Part shown: positions 1 through 7,917 of the stretch, piece after piece | How positions within the stretch are numbered: position 1 is the first letter of the stretch | Layout: each line of letters starts with the position of its first letter | DNA from: Betaproteobacteria bacterium | GTDB lineage: Bacteria; Pseudomonadota; Gammaproteobacteria; Burkholderiales; Burkholderiaceae_C | Direction of reading: 5' to 3' | DNA: 39,427 nucleotides | Assembly: GCA_947448675.1 (NCBI GenBank) | Contig: CANFOR010000003.1 | Span: forward strand, 1-39,427 | Position numbers and translations under genes: made by a program | The notes under the pieces: model-generated | What the model saw: the letters and a program-made list of their open reading frames with translations, nothing else | Databases searched by the model: none | Told to the model about the DNA's origin: nothing

Positions 1-444
1 CAAGACTTCCCCGACGTGCGCTGGGACAAAGAGCTGGTAGACGCCATGACGGCGCGCATGGTCAACCGCCCTGCGAGCATTGACACCGTGGTGGCCACCA
101 ATTTGCACGCCGACGTGCTGAGCGACTTGGCGGCTGCGTTGGCGGGTAGCTTGGGCATAGCCCCCACCGGCAACATTGACCCCTCGCGCCGCTTCCCCAG
201 CATGTTCGAGCCCATCCACGGCTCGGCTTTCGACATCATGGGCAAAGGCTTGGCCAACCCGGTCGGTACCTTCTGGAGTTGCGTGATGCTGCTAGAGCAC
301 CTGGGCGAGCACGCAGCGGCAAAGCAACTCATGGCGGCAATTGAGGCCGTGACGGCCAACCCCGCGCTGCATACTGGCGACCTAGGTGGCACCGCCACCA
401 CGGCGCAGGTGACGCAGGCGGTGTGCGCGCTTTTGAACGCATAG
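1..444 (+). CDS. ttuC: Tartrate dehydrogenase/decarboxylase (TtuC-like), C-terminal part, 5' end outside window
   Basis: The reading frame is open from base 1 and ends at TAG 442-444, giving the last 147 residues of an isocitrate/isopropylmalate dehydrogenase-type beta-decarboxylating enzyme. Visible signatures are the metal/substrate region ATNLHADVLSDLAAALAGSLG and the block FEPIHGSAFDIMGKGLANPVG. The F-W-x-x-x-M-L-L-E-H-L-G stretch that follows is typical of the tartrate dehydrogenase (TtuC) branch rather than LeuB or Icd. TtuC enzymes act on tartrate or D-malate with NAD+ and Mn2+ in the cytoplasm. A glycerate kinase (ttuD-like) lies 2.3 kb downstream on the same strand, which fits a tartrate-to-glycerate route. 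The exact substrate is inferred, and D-malate or isopropylmalate cannot be excluded from a C-terminal fragment. Confidence 0.8.
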   Translation, partial: QDFPDVRWDKELVDAMTARMVNRPASIDTVVATNLHADVLSDLAAALAGSLGIAPTGNIDPSRRFPSMFEPIHGSAFDIMGKGLANPVGTFWSCVMLLEHLGEHAAAKQLMAAIEAVTANPALHTGDLGGTATTAQVTQAVCALLNA

Positions 445-489
445 CATTTTTGAAAAACCAAGAACTACAGAATAAATTCGAGACACCGT

Positions 490-1440
490 ATGAAAAAAAT
501 CCTTTCGTATTTAGCGCTTATTTTGGCGGTGCCTATGGCTTGGGCGCAAACCTGCCCCGAGAAAAACCTGCTGTATTGGCAAGCTTTTCCACCCGGCGGC
601 GAGTCCGATTTATCGGCCCGGCACCAGCAAATCATGCTGAAGAAAAAATGCGCAGCGATAGACACCATCGTGCAGTACAAAGCCGGTGCCGGTGGTGGTC
701 TGATGTGGGGGCAAATGAACCAGCTGCCCGGCGACGGCTTGAACATTGTGGGCATCAATTTGCCGCACATCGTGTTCCAGCCTTTAGAGGGCCAGGTGCA
801 ATACAAAACGACCGATGTCGTGCCAGTGTTTTGGTTCCACTACACACCCGACGTGCTGCTAGTGCCCGAGGCCAGTCCGATGAAAAACTTTGCTGACTTT
901 GTCAAAGCCGCCAAAGCCGAGCCGGGCAAAATAAGCCTCGGCGGCTCGGGCTTGAACTCGGCTAACCACGCGGCGCATGAGCGGCTCGACGCCATCTTCA
1001 AAATCAAAACCAATTACATCCCCTACAAGGGCACGGGCGATATGTCTACCGCCGTGCTCGGCGCGCAGGTCGACGGTGCCATGACCTACAGCGCCTTTGC
1101 CATCAACAACAAAGGCCGGGTGCGCGCCCTGGCCATTGCCATGGACAAGCGCCACCCGCTGCTGCCCGATGTGCCCACTTTCAAAGAGCTGGGCGTAGAC
1201 TGGGTCGACGGTGCTTACCGTGGCATCGGTGTGCCCAAGTCCACCCCGCCCGAGGCGCGCAAACGTCTCTCCGACATGTGGATGGCACTCAACAACGAGC
1301 CCGAGATGAAAGAACTGGCCGCCAAAAACGGCTTTGAACTCGTCAACATTGGTCTGGAGCAAATGGACGCCTTCATGAAAGAAAAAACCAAGCTCTACAC
1401 CGAGGCTGCGGCCCTGCTAGGCCTGGGTAAAAAACCCTGA
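490..1440 (+). CDS. Bug/TctC-family periplasmic tricarboxylate-type binding protein
   Basis: 316 residues. The start ATG at 490 is preceded by GAGACA and followed by a clear signal peptide (MKKILSYLALILAVPMAWAQ). The body has the Bug-family layout: the GxGG element (AGAGGGLMWG), the internal block LGGSGLNSANHAAHERL, the YKGTGDMSTAVLGAQVDGAM segment, and the late P-x-x-x-E-x-G motif (VPTFKELGVDW). Bug proteins capture carboxylates in the periplasm for tripartite tricarboxylate transporters or act as sensors. No tctA/tctB genes are adjacent, as is common for Bug genes in Burkholderiales. It sits between ttuC- and ttuD-like genes, so tartrate or a related hydroxyacid is a reasonable but unproven ligand. 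Two cysteines near the mature N-terminus (about residues 22 and 55) could form a disulphide. Confidence 0.85.
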   Translation: MKKILSYLALILAVPMAWAQTCPEKNLLYWQAFPPGGESDLSARHQQIMLKKKCAAIDTIVQYKAGAGGGLMWGQMNQLPGDGLNIVGINLPHIVFQPLEGQVQYKTTDVVPVFWFHYTPDVLLVPEASPMKNFADFVKAAKAEPGKISLGGSGLNSANHAAHERLDAIFKIKTNYIPYKGTGDMSTAVLGAQVDGAMTYSAFAINNKGRVRALAIAMDKRHPLLPDVPTFKELGVDWVDGAYRGIGVPKSTPPEARKRLSDMWMALNNEPEMKELAAKNGFELVNIGLEQMDAFMKEKTKLYTEAAALLGLGKKP

Positions 1441-1476
1441 ACCGGGCTTGGCCGCGAGGGCTTCAAGCCGAGGGTT
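1429..1476 (-). terminator. Rho-independent terminator of the minus-strand redox pair
   Basis: Outer arms AACCCT (1433-1438) and AGGGTT (1471-1476) enclose inner arms GGCTTG (1445-1450) and CAAGCC (1464-1469). Read on the minus strand, the stem runs directly into six U (A-run 1429-1434). It lies at the end of the gene ending at 1475 and overlaps the last codons of the convergent binding-protein gene. Confidence 0.6.
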
Positions 1477-2134
1477 AAATGCGCCGCCGGCGTGGCACGA
1501 CGCTCAATTGCATGGTGGTTTGTACTGGCGTTGCGCCTACCGTAATGCGCTGAGGCGGCAGGTCGAGCAATTGGTCAGAATGCCAAGTGCGTACCTGCGC
1601 TAGGCCATTGGGCAAGTTTTCAAAGCTGGCAATACCTTCGGCATTGGTGAGCGCGGCCCAGGGCGAGTCGCTCACATAAATATGGCCGCGCATCGACGCA
1701 TGCAAATGGCAACCTAAGAGCACGGCGCCAGCTTTGTTAAAGGTGCTTTCCGCGCTCTCTGCGGCTTTGCCTTCGGGCTTGGCCCCTAAGCGCAGCTCAA
1801 AGCCACCACCGGCGTTGCTGTCAAATTGCGCTAGGCCCGTAGCCGAGCCTCGCACATGGTGTTCCCAGGGGTCGTTGTTTACAAAGCGAATCTTGGCCCC
1901 TACGCTGACGAGCGTTACCAAGGGCGCAAACCGCATTTTTTCTTGGTTGATCGTGGCTTGCAGGGGCAGCGCCACACGGGGCGTGCCTGCTGTAGCGGGT
2001 TGCACCACCACCACGGCGTCGGGTACGGGTTTGCCTTCTTTGTCTAACACGCTAATTTGAACGGTCGCAGCGCTGGCCCATGCACTGGCTGCGCAGAGTA
2101 AGAGCGCGCTGCATCTTTGAATGGTTTTGTACAT
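1475..2134 (-). CDS. Exported cupredoxin-like protein ('methylamine utilization protein'-like)
   Basis: 219 residues from ATG 2134. The start was chosen because a signal peptide (MYKTIQRCSALLLCAASAWASA) begins there, although the frame is open further upstream. An N-terminal beta-sandwich (VQISVLDKEGKPVPDAVVVV) is followed by a cupredoxin fold. The putative type-1 copper ligands are His in NNDPWEHHVRG and the Cys-His-Met cluster in LLGCHLHASMRGHIYV. A carboxypeptidase-regulatory-like beta domain with a small-residue/Pro-rich end closes the protein. Related betaproteobacterial proteins are named methylamine utilization protein by homology, but no methylamine genes are nearby. It lies 10 bp after the lipoprotein gene ending at 2145, so the two are probably co-transcribed. 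Role inferred: periplasmic electron carrier or copper protein. Confidence 0.7.
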   Translation of the reverse strand: MYKTIQRCSALLLCAASAWASAATVQISVLDKEGKPVPDAVVVVQPATAGTPRVALPLQATINQEKMRFAPLVTLVSVGAKIRFVNNDPWEHHVRGSATGLAQFDSNAGGGFELRLGAKPEGKAAESAESTFNKAGAVLLGCHLHASMRGHIYVSDSPWAALTNAEGIASFENLPNGLAQVRTWHSDQLLDLPPQRITVGATPVQTTMQLSVVPRRRRI

Positions 2135-2144
2135 GACTACACCG

Positions 2145-2522
2145 CTATTTGACGATGTGCCAAACTTTGAGGTAGTTGTCGCCAAACTTGTCGCCAGGCT
2201 CTTGGTCTTCAGGCCAGGTGTACAAAGGTTTGCCTTTGTAAGCCCATTGTTTTTGCCCGTTGTCACGCATCACCACGCTCCAGTCGCCGTTGCTTTTGTC
2301 GGCGTCGGCAGCCAACATGGGTGGCCATTTCACGGCGCAGTCGCCGTTGCAAACCGACTTGCCGCTGCCCGCTACATCTTTGTCAAAGGTGTAGAGCGTC
2401 AGGCCTTTGCTATTGACCATCATGCCGTCTTTCATATTGCCAGGAGCTGCAGCGTACATGCTGGCGCAAGCGCTGAGAAAGGCGAGCACTAAGGCAAAGA
2501 ATGCAAAAAATATTTTTCTCAT
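2145..2522 (-). CDS. Small secreted lipoprotein with repeated YxWxxD-type motifs (COG4315-like)
   Basis: 125 residues from ATG 2522, which has GGAG 7-10 bases upstream. The N-terminus is a lipoprotein signal with the lipobox LSAC (Cys19). The mature part carries the two diagnostic motifs of this family, LYTFDKD and LYTWPED, plus a CNGDCAVKWPP segment whose two cysteines may pair. Proteins of this family are predicted lipoproteins of unknown function, often next to cytochrome or copper genes. Here the partner gene (ending at 1475) encodes a cupredoxin-like protein, so an envelope redox role is inferred. The 195-bp gap to the divergent ttuD-like gene has an AT-rich stretch around 2638-2672 and probably holds both promoters, but no clear -35/-10 pair could be assigned. 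Confidence 0.75.
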   Translation of the reverse strand: MRKIFFAFFALVLAFLSACASMYAAAPGNMKDGMMVNSKGLTLYTFDKDVAGSGKSVCNGDCAVKWPPMLAADADKSNGDWSVVMRDNGQKQWAYKGKPLYTWPEDQEPGDKFGDNYLKVWHIVK

Positions 2523-2717
2523 GCGTGTCTCCAGAGGGTGAATTGAGGTTGCGAGCGTCAGTCGCTTGAGGTGGCTTTGTGACAAAAAATAAGACTCCTG
2601 TTTGGCTGTCGAGTTCCTGTTGCAGCCTAGGTGGTCGTTTATATTTGAAACAATATGTATCGATAAGTTGATGCGCACATTGGCCTAGCTCAAGCACAAT
2701 AGCGCCAGGAGACGCCT

Positions 2718-4112
2718 ATGACACCATGCAATCCGCGCCGCCAGCCGCGCGAATTTTTAGAACAGCTTTACCAAGCCGCCGTCACGCGGGCGCTGCCACT
2801 GCACAACACCTCAGCTTATCTGCCCCCGCCGCCCACGCGCGCGAGTGGTGGCCGCACCATCGTGCTGGGCGCGGGCAAGGCGGCGGGGGCGATGGCCCAG
2901 GCGGTCGAGGCGCTGTGGGCTGCGCATGCGGGCTGGGACGCGCCGCTCAGCGGCTTGGTGGTCACACGCTACGGCCACACGCCGCCGCGACCTGCGAGCC
3001 TGGTGGGCCTGGCGCAGCGCATTGAAGTGGTGGAGGCTGCCCACCCCGTGCCCGATGCAGCAGGCCTGGCGGCATCCGAGCGCATCATGGCCATGGCGCA
3101 GGGGCTCACCGAGCATGACCTGGTGCTGTGCCTCATCTCCGGCGGCGGCTCGTCTTTGCTGACCCTGCCGGCGGAGGGTTTGACGCTGGCCGACAAGCAG
3201 CGCATCAACCAAGAACTGCTGGCCAGTGGCGCCAGCATCGGCGAGATGAACTGCGTGCGCAAACACCTCTCGCGCATCAAGGGCGGGCGCTTGGCTGCGG
3301 CCTGTGCGCCTGCGCGCGTGGTGACGCTTGCCATTAGCGATGTGCCAGGTGACGACCCCAGCACCATTGCCAGTGGCCCGACTGTGCCCGACGCCACGAC
3401 TTGCCTCGATGCGCTACAAATTTTAGAGCGCTACACGCACAGCCTGCCTGCCTCGGTGGCCGATTTGCTGCGTAACAATGCCTTAGAAACGCCCAAACCT
3501 GGCGACCCGATTTTTGCTGCGCAAACGGTGCACGTGATCGCCACACCGCAGCAGTCTTTGGAAGCAGCAGCGGTACTGGCGCGGCAAGCGGGCCTGGCGG
3601 CATACATCTTGAGCGACGAAATGGAAGGCGAGTCGCGCGAGGTCGGTAAGGTGCATGCAGCCCTGGCGCGGGCCGTGGCACGCGGCCAAGGCGCATGGCA
3701 AAAACCCTGCGTGATTTTGAGCGGCGGCGAGACCACGGTGACGGTACGCAAGCCTGCTGCCAGCACGCCCGCAATGGGCCTCAGCGCTACGGGCCAAGCG
3801 GCTACCCCAGGCAAGCCTGGCCGGGGAGGCCGCGCAGGCGAGTTTTGCATGGGCCTGGCCCTGGCCCTGCAAGGCCAGGCCAGCGTCTGGGGCTTGGCTG
3901 CTGACACCGACGGCATTGACGGCGTGGAAGACAACGCCGGTACTTTCGTCGCGCCCGACACCCTACGCAAAGCAGAGCAGCTCGGCATGAAAATCAATGA
4001 CTATTTAAGCCGCAACGATGCCTACGGCTACTTCGAACCACTGGGCGATTTGCTCTTCACCGGGCCCACCCATACCAATGTGAACGATTTTCGTGCGCTA
4101 TTGATTTTGTAG
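2718..4112 (+). CDS. ttuD: Glycerate 2-kinase / MOFRL family (TtuD, 'hydroxypyruvate reductase')
   Basis: 464 residues, ATG 2718 with AGGAGAC 4 bases upstream. The glycerate kinase fold is clear: GAGKAAGAMAQAVEALW near residue 50, the ISGGGSSLL loop near 140, KHLSRIKGGRLA, the SDVPGDDPSTIASGPT block, and the C-terminal MOFRL motif with LAADTDGIDG and GDLLFTGPTHTNVNDFRA. The family phosphorylates D-glycerate in the cytoplasm. Older annotations call it hydroxypyruvate reductase because of its place in tartrate clusters. Two GCTA-49 repeat copies lie in it: one internal (3413-3461), read as LQILERYTHSLPASVADL, and one (4097-4145) that supplies the last codons and the TAG stop. Confidence 0.88.
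   Translation: MTPCNPRRQPREFLEQLYQAAVTRALPLHNTSAYLPPPPTRASGGRTIVLGAGKAAGAMAQAVEALWAAHAGWDAPLSGLVVTRYGHTPPRPASLVGLAQRIEVVEAAHPVPDAAGLAASERIMAMAQGLTEHDLVLCLISGGGSSLLTLPAEGLTLADKQRINQELLASGASIGEMNCVRKHLSRIKGGRLAAACAPARVVTLAISDVPGDDPSTIASGPTVPDATTCLDALQILERYTHSLPASVADLLRNNALETPKPGDPIFAAQTVHVIATPQQSLEAAAVLARQAGLAAYILSDEMEGESREVGKVHAALARAVARGQGAWQKPCVILSGGETTVTVRKPAASTPAMGLSATGQAATPGKPGRGGRAGEFCMGLALALQGQASVWGLAADTDGIDGVEDNAGTFVAPDTLRKAEQLGMKINDYLSRNDAYGYFEPLGDLLFTGPTHTNVNDFRALLIL
3413..3461 (+). repeat. GCTA-49 repeat copy inside ttuD (frame-2, G14)
   Basis: Full-length 49-bp copy: GCTACAAA at 1-8, GAGC at 14-17, CGCA at 24-27, GGCC at 46-49. The gene reads it from repeat base 2 as L-Q-I-L-E. Position 14 is G, so the codon is GAG, not TAG. 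Bases 24-32 (CGCACAGCC) match the iorB and rseB copies exactly. Confidence 0.75.
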
Positions 4113-4145
4113 CTGCTTAAGCACATAGAATGGGTGTTCCAAGGC
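4097..4145 (+). repeat. GCTA-49 repeat copy at the ttuD 3' end (supplies the stop codon)
   Basis: GCTATTGATTTTGTAGCTGC at positions 1-20, GCA at 25-27 and AGGC at 46-49. TAG at repeat positions 14-16 is the ttuD stop codon. The right half lies in the short gap before the cupin gene. Confidence 0.7.
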
Positions 4146-4174
4146 ATTTTGTTCGATTTATCGAGGAGAAAACC

Positions 4175-4459
4175 ATGCATATTAGTTTTGCAGAATTTGA
4201 AGCCGCCACCCAAGCCCAAGGCTATCCCGAGGTGTTGGCGCGCGAATGGCTCGCCAACACTGTAGCGGGCGAGCACAGCCACCCCTTTGACGCCAGCGCC
4301 TTGCTGGTGCAAGGCGAAATGTGGCTCACCGTCGATGGCAAAACCCAGCATCTGTTGCCCGGCGACCGCTTTGCCTTGCTGCGCGACACCCTGCACGATG
4401 AACGTTATGGCCCCGAAGGCGCCACCTACTGGGTCGGGCGACGCGGAGCTAGCGCTTGA
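4175..4459 (+). CDS. Small cupin-domain protein
   Basis: 94 residues. ATG 4175 was chosen because GAGGAG lies 8 bases upstream and the family fold begins there. The single cupin barrel shows the metal-site motif G-E-H-S-H-P-F...GEMWLTVDG and the second motif LLPGDRFALLRDTLHDE. Two His and a Glu of motif 1 and a His of motif 2 are present, so metal binding is likely. Small stand-alone cupins can be sugar or acid binders or simple dioxygenases, and nothing here fixes the substrate. Its TGA stop overlaps the TTG start of the CHAT gene (TTGA), so the two are translationally coupled and may work together. Confidence 0.75.
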   Translation: MHISFAEFEAATQAQGYPEVLAREWLANTVAGEHSHPFDASALLVQGEMWLTVDGKTQHLLPGDRFALLRDTLHDERYGPEGATYWVGRRGASA

Positions 4460-7452
4460 GCTGGCTGCGCTGGCTGTATGCGGCGCTCTGCCTCTGTGCG
4501 GTGGGCCCTGCCTTGGCGCAAGATGCGCAGCTCGACGCCAGCTTTCGCCGCGTTAGCCCACAAGAGCAGCAGCGGCTCGAAGCCGTGCTGGCCGCGCCGG
4601 TGCCACAAGGGGCCACGCCCGAGGCGCTGGACAAACACTTTGTGGAGAAAGAAGTCGCGGCCCAAATGTTGGGCGAGCGCGTCCAGCGTGAAGACACTTT
4701 GCGGGCCTGGGCCGCCGCCGTGCCCAACTGGGTGCCACGCCTGAACTTGGCCTTGACCTACCAGTACCGCCAAGACTACGCGCAAGCTAACCAGTGGATG
4801 CGCGATGCCTGCGCCAACACCGCCAATGCCTGGACCAAGAGTTTTTGCACAGCCCGCTTTGCCGAGATGCTGGCCCAGCAGTTTCAGCCCGAGCAGGCCG
4901 AGCAAAAAGCCGCCGAAGCACGCAGCCAGGTGGCCAGCGCCGAGCCCGGGGCCAAGCAAGTTTGGCAGCAAGTCAACATCGCCCGCGCCAAGTACCAACT
5001 CGACATGGCCCGCTGCACCCTGCTGCGAAATGCAGGCCAGCGCGAGAAGGCCTTGCAAGCCGCCCACGAGGCCGAGCAAAGCGCGCGCTATACCGTGCAA
5101 TTGGTTGCCAAGGAAGGCCGTGCGCAGCGCATCGGCCCGGGGGTGGATTTGTCTGACGCGCTAGCCCGCAGCACCGCCCTGGCGCGCGACCTGGGCCTGT
5201 ACTCCCAGGCCGAAGCGTCTTTGGCCAAGCACCTGCGCGCCGCCAAAGAGCTCGAGCTCCCGTTGGTGCAGCGCATGGCGATTTACGAGAGCGCAGCCAA
5301 CCTGCGCTTTGTCCAGCGCGAGTTTGCTGCTGCAGAAAAGCTGGCACGCCAGGCTGACGAAATCACCGCCAACATGGGCTATGAGCCCACCCACCCTTGG
5401 CGCGTAGCCAAAATGCGCTTGATCTTGCTGAGTATGGGTGGGCAAAAGCATTGGGCGCCAGCGGCGGCCGAGTTGGCCCGGCTCGACGCAGCGGCCAGCA
5501 CCAGCGCCCAGCAAGCCCGCGCCCAAATGGGCTACGAGCGCGGCCTGGTTTACCTGCACACTGGCCGTGGCCCTGAGGCTGCGCCTTTGTTTGCGCAAAG
5601 CGCCCAGAGATACAAGCGCACTTTTGGTGAGCAGCATTTGTTCACCGCCAACGCCCAAGGCTTGCAAGGTGCAGCCCTGTGGCAAAGCGCCGTGCCCGCT
5701 GACAAAGCCAAGGCCTTGGCTTTGCTCAAACTGTCGGTGCAAAACCAGCTCTTGCCCAGCAATGCCGACTACTCTGAAAACCACGGCGTGCGCAAAGAAA
5801 TTCGCGCCGCGATTTTTGCCGCCTACCTCGAAGCCCTGGCCACCACGCCGGGTGAAGACCCCCTGCAAGCCCTGGGCGTGGCCGACTGGGTGCGCGGCGG
5901 CGTGGTGCAAGGCGCGTTGGCCGACGCAGCGGTGCGCTCGGCCGCGCAAGACCCGGCCCTGGCCGAGTGGGTGCGGCAAGACCAAGACGCTAAAAACGAA
6001 ACCGCTGCATTGCGCAATTATTTGCAAGGTGACGCGGGCGACGCGGCCTCGCCATTGCCTGACGTTGCTACCAAAATGAGAGCGCGAATCGCAGAACTGG
6101 AGCGCATTAGAAGCCAATTGCATGCCAAAATCCAGCAGGGATTTCCAGATTACGACCGCCTGGTGCGGCCGCAAGCACCCAGCACGCAAAGCATTCGCCA
6201 GGGCATAGGTGCCAATGAGGCCCTGCTGATGCTTTTGCCCACGCCAGACGCCGTTTACGTCTGGGCCCTGGCTGCGGATGGCGCGCCCGCCTTTGCCCGC
6301 GTGCTCCTGCCGCAAAGCGAATTGGCAGCGCTGGTGCGCGAGCTGCGCCGCACCTTGGCCGAAGACAGCAGTACGCACCGCCCGCCCGACTTCAGCCTGC
6401 GCAACGCCTACGCCATTTACCAGCGCCTGCTGGCCCCTGTAGCCCAAGTATGGGCTGGTAAAAAGCACTTGGTGGTGGCGGCCGGGGGCGAGTTGGGGCA
6501 AATCCCGTTTGGCCTCTTGCTCACCGCGCCGGGGCCCGATGCCAGCGCCACGCGGGTGCCCGGCCAAGGTGTGCCCGCTGCGCAATGGCCCTGGTTGATT
6601 CGGCAAATCGCCATCAGCCACGTGCCCAGCGTGACGGCTTGGCTGGCCACCAAACTGTTTGCCAAAGCGCCTTCAGCGCCCGAGGCTTTGATGGCCTGGG
6701 CCGACCCAATTTTTAAGCTCCATTCAGAAGAAAAAAGGCCTGAGACGCCCGCCAAACGTGCGTTAGCAGCTACAGAAATGGTAGCGCCTATCGCATTGGA
6801 GTTGAGCGAAACGCTGCGCGCCAGGCCCGACTATGGCGACATATTGCCGCGCTTGTTTGACACCGAAGACGAGGTGCTGGAGATCGCCCACTCGCTGCAG
6901 GCCAACCCGCAGACCGACGTGGTCTTGGGCGCGCGGGCTACGCGCGACAGCGTGCTGCTGGCCAGCAGCAGCGGCGCTTTGCGGCGCAAACGGGTGCTGG
7001 CGTTTTCGACCCACGGGCTCAAAGCCAATGACCTACCGGGCCTGGACCAACCGTCTTTGGCCATGGCCGCTACCAGCGCCACGGCGGGCCGTATCCAAAG
7101 CTCTTTGCTGCTGCTGAGCGATGTGCTGGGCCTCAAGCTCAATGCCGACTGGGTGGTGCTTTCGGCCTGCAACACGGCCTCGGCCGACGGTCAAGCCGAC
7201 GAGGCCTTGAGCGGTTTGGCGCGCGGCTTTTTCTATGCTGGCTCGCGCAGCGTGGTGGTGACGCATTGGTCGGTCTACAGTGGCAGCGCCAAAGACTTGA
7301 TGGTGGCGACCTTTGCCCACTACGCGCAAAACCCACAAGCGCCCAAGGCCGAGAGCCTGCGCCAAGCCATGCTCAAAGTCATGGCCAAGCCCTCCTATGG
7401 CCATCCTATCCATTGGGCGCCCTATGCGCTGGTGGGGGACGGTGGGCGCTAA
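4456..7452 (+). CDS. Exported CHAT-domain (caspase-like peptidase fold) protein with helical repeat N-terminus
   Basis: 998 residues from TTG 4456, overlapping the cupin stop. It starts with a signal peptide (MSWLRWLYAALCLCAVGPALAQ). Residues about 30-500 are alanine-rich paired helices like degenerate TPR repeats (for example NQWMRDACANTANAW and ARQADEITANMGYEP). The C-terminal CHAT domain, from about residue 570 to the end, carries the catalytic pair of this caspase-like clan: His853 in AFSTHGLKAND and Cys905 in VVLSACNTASADG, followed by LARGFFYAGSRSVVVTHW. CHAT proteins are usually cytoplasmic proteases switched on by partners, so an exported one is less usual. Substrate and role are unknown. 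Two GCTA-49 copies are carried in frame (residues about 538-554 and 772-788). Confidence 0.85.
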   Translation: MSWLRWLYAALCLCAVGPALAQDAQLDASFRRVSPQEQQRLEAVLAAPVPQGATPEALDKHFVEKEVAAQMLGERVQREDTLRAWAAAVPNWVPRLNLALTYQYRQDYAQANQWMRDACANTANAWTKSFCTARFAEMLAQQFQPEQAEQKAAEARSQVASAEPGAKQVWQQVNIARAKYQLDMARCTLLRNAGQREKALQAAHEAEQSARYTVQLVAKEGRAQRIGPGVDLSDALARSTALARDLGLYSQAEASLAKHLRAAKELELPLVQRMAIYESAANLRFVQREFAAAEKLARQADEITANMGYEPTHPWRVAKMRLILLSMGGQKHWAPAAAELARLDAAASTSAQQARAQMGYERGLVYLHTGRGPEAAPLFAQSAQRYKRTFGEQHLFTANAQGLQGAALWQSAVPADKAKALALLKLSVQNQLLPSNADYSENHGVRKEIRAAIFAAYLEALATTPGEDPLQALGVADWVRGGVVQGALADAAVRSAAQDPALAEWVRQDQDAKNETAALRNYLQGDAGDAASPLPDVATKMRARIAELERIRSQLHAKIQQGFPDYDRLVRPQAPSTQSIRQGIGANEALLMLLPTPDAVYVWALAADGAPAFARVLLPQSELAALVRELRRTLAEDSSTHRPPDFSLRNAYAIYQRLLAPVAQVWAGKKHLVVAAGGELGQIPFGLLLTAPGPDASATRVPGQGVPAAQWPWLIRQIAISHVPSVTAWLATKLFAKAPSAPEALMAWADPIFKLHSEEKRPETPAKRALAATEMVAPIALELSETLRARPDYGDILPRLFDTEDEVLEIAHSLQANPQTDVVLGARATRDSVLLASSSGALRRKRVLAFSTHGLKANDLPGLDQPSLAMAATSATAGRIQSSLLLLSDVLGLKLNADWVVLSACNTASADGQADEALSGLARGFFYAGSRSVVVTHWSVYSGSAKDLMVATFAHYAQNPQAPKAESLRQAMLKVMAKPSYGHPIHWAPYALVGDGGR
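6067..6115 (+). repeat. GCTA-49 repeat copy inside the CHAT gene (frame-0)
   Basis: GCTACCAAAATGAGAGCGCG at 1-20, CGCA at 24-27, TTAGAAGCC at 41-49. It is read from base 1 as A-T-K-M-R-A-R-I-A-E-L-E-R-I-R-S, a charged helical linker just before the CHAT domain. Confidence 0.75.
6769..6817 (+). repeat. GCTA-49 repeat copy inside the CHAT domain (degenerate right half)
   Basis: GCTACAGAAATGGTAGC at 1-17 and CGCA at 24-27 are in register, while the right half is diverged. Read in frame-0 as A-T-E-M-V-A-P-I-A-L-E, within a variable stretch of the CHAT domain. Confidence 0.5.
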
Positions 7453-7483
7453 AGCGCAAGGGCTGCTGTGGTCGGCAAGGCTG

Positions 7484-7903
7484 CTATGCGCACAAGCTGC
7501 GAATAGCCTCGGGTATGGGCATGGCCCGAATTCCCGGCGTGCCGTCGGCGCGCGGGGCCGAGAAGATGCGCACTTCTTGGCATTCCAAAATTAAAGTTTC
7601 GCCGCGCAGCACGCGGTGGCTTTGCACAAAGCTTTTGCCGCGCCATTCGCTGATGGAGCTGTGGATGTGCAGCACGTCGCCGTAGCTGGCGGTGGCGACA
7701 AAGCGGGCGTGGGTGTCAACCAAGGGCGTGCCGTTGATGCCTAAAGTTTGCTCGGTCTCGTGCCAGGGCGGCACGCCGCATTGCACGAAGAAGTGGCGCG
7801 AGGCGGCGTCGATCCAGCGGAAGAAATTAGGGAACCAGACGATGCGCGCCGGGTCGCAGTCGCCAAACTCCACGTGTACGCGGTAGATGCTTTCTTTGCT
7901 CAT
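7484..7903 (-). CDS. Acyl-CoA thioesterase, 4-hydroxybenzoyl-CoA thioesterase (hotdog) family
   Basis: 139 residues, a normal length for a single hotdog domain. The N-terminal block VEFGDCDPARIVWFPNFFRW is the 4HBT signature, and Asp17 matches the catalytic Asp of the Pseudomonas enzyme. LVDTHARFVATASYGDVLHI is the second conserved part. Family members hydrolyse aryl- or short acyl-CoA thioesters in the cytoplasm. It begins only 15 bp after the end of dctM and closes the minus-strand operon iorA-iorB-dctPQM. IorAB makes aryl- or acyl-CoA from 2-oxoacids, so a role in releasing that CoA ester is plausible, although this is inferred from position. Confidence 0.85.
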   Translation of the reverse strand: MSKESIYRVHVEFGDCDPARIVWFPNFFRWIDAASRHFFVQCGVPPWHETEQTLGINGTPLVDTHARFVATASYGDVLHIHSSISEWRGKSFVQSHRVLRGETLILECQEVRIFSAPRADGTPGIRAMPIPEAIRSLCA

Positions 7904-7917
7904 AAAACGCTAGCACG

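Noticed and set aside
5161..6621. 486-codon open frame on the minus strand opposite the CHAT gene
   Set aside because: It lies wholly antisense to a gene with clear domains and codon bias. Long antisense frames are common in GC-rich DNA, and the product is low-complexity.
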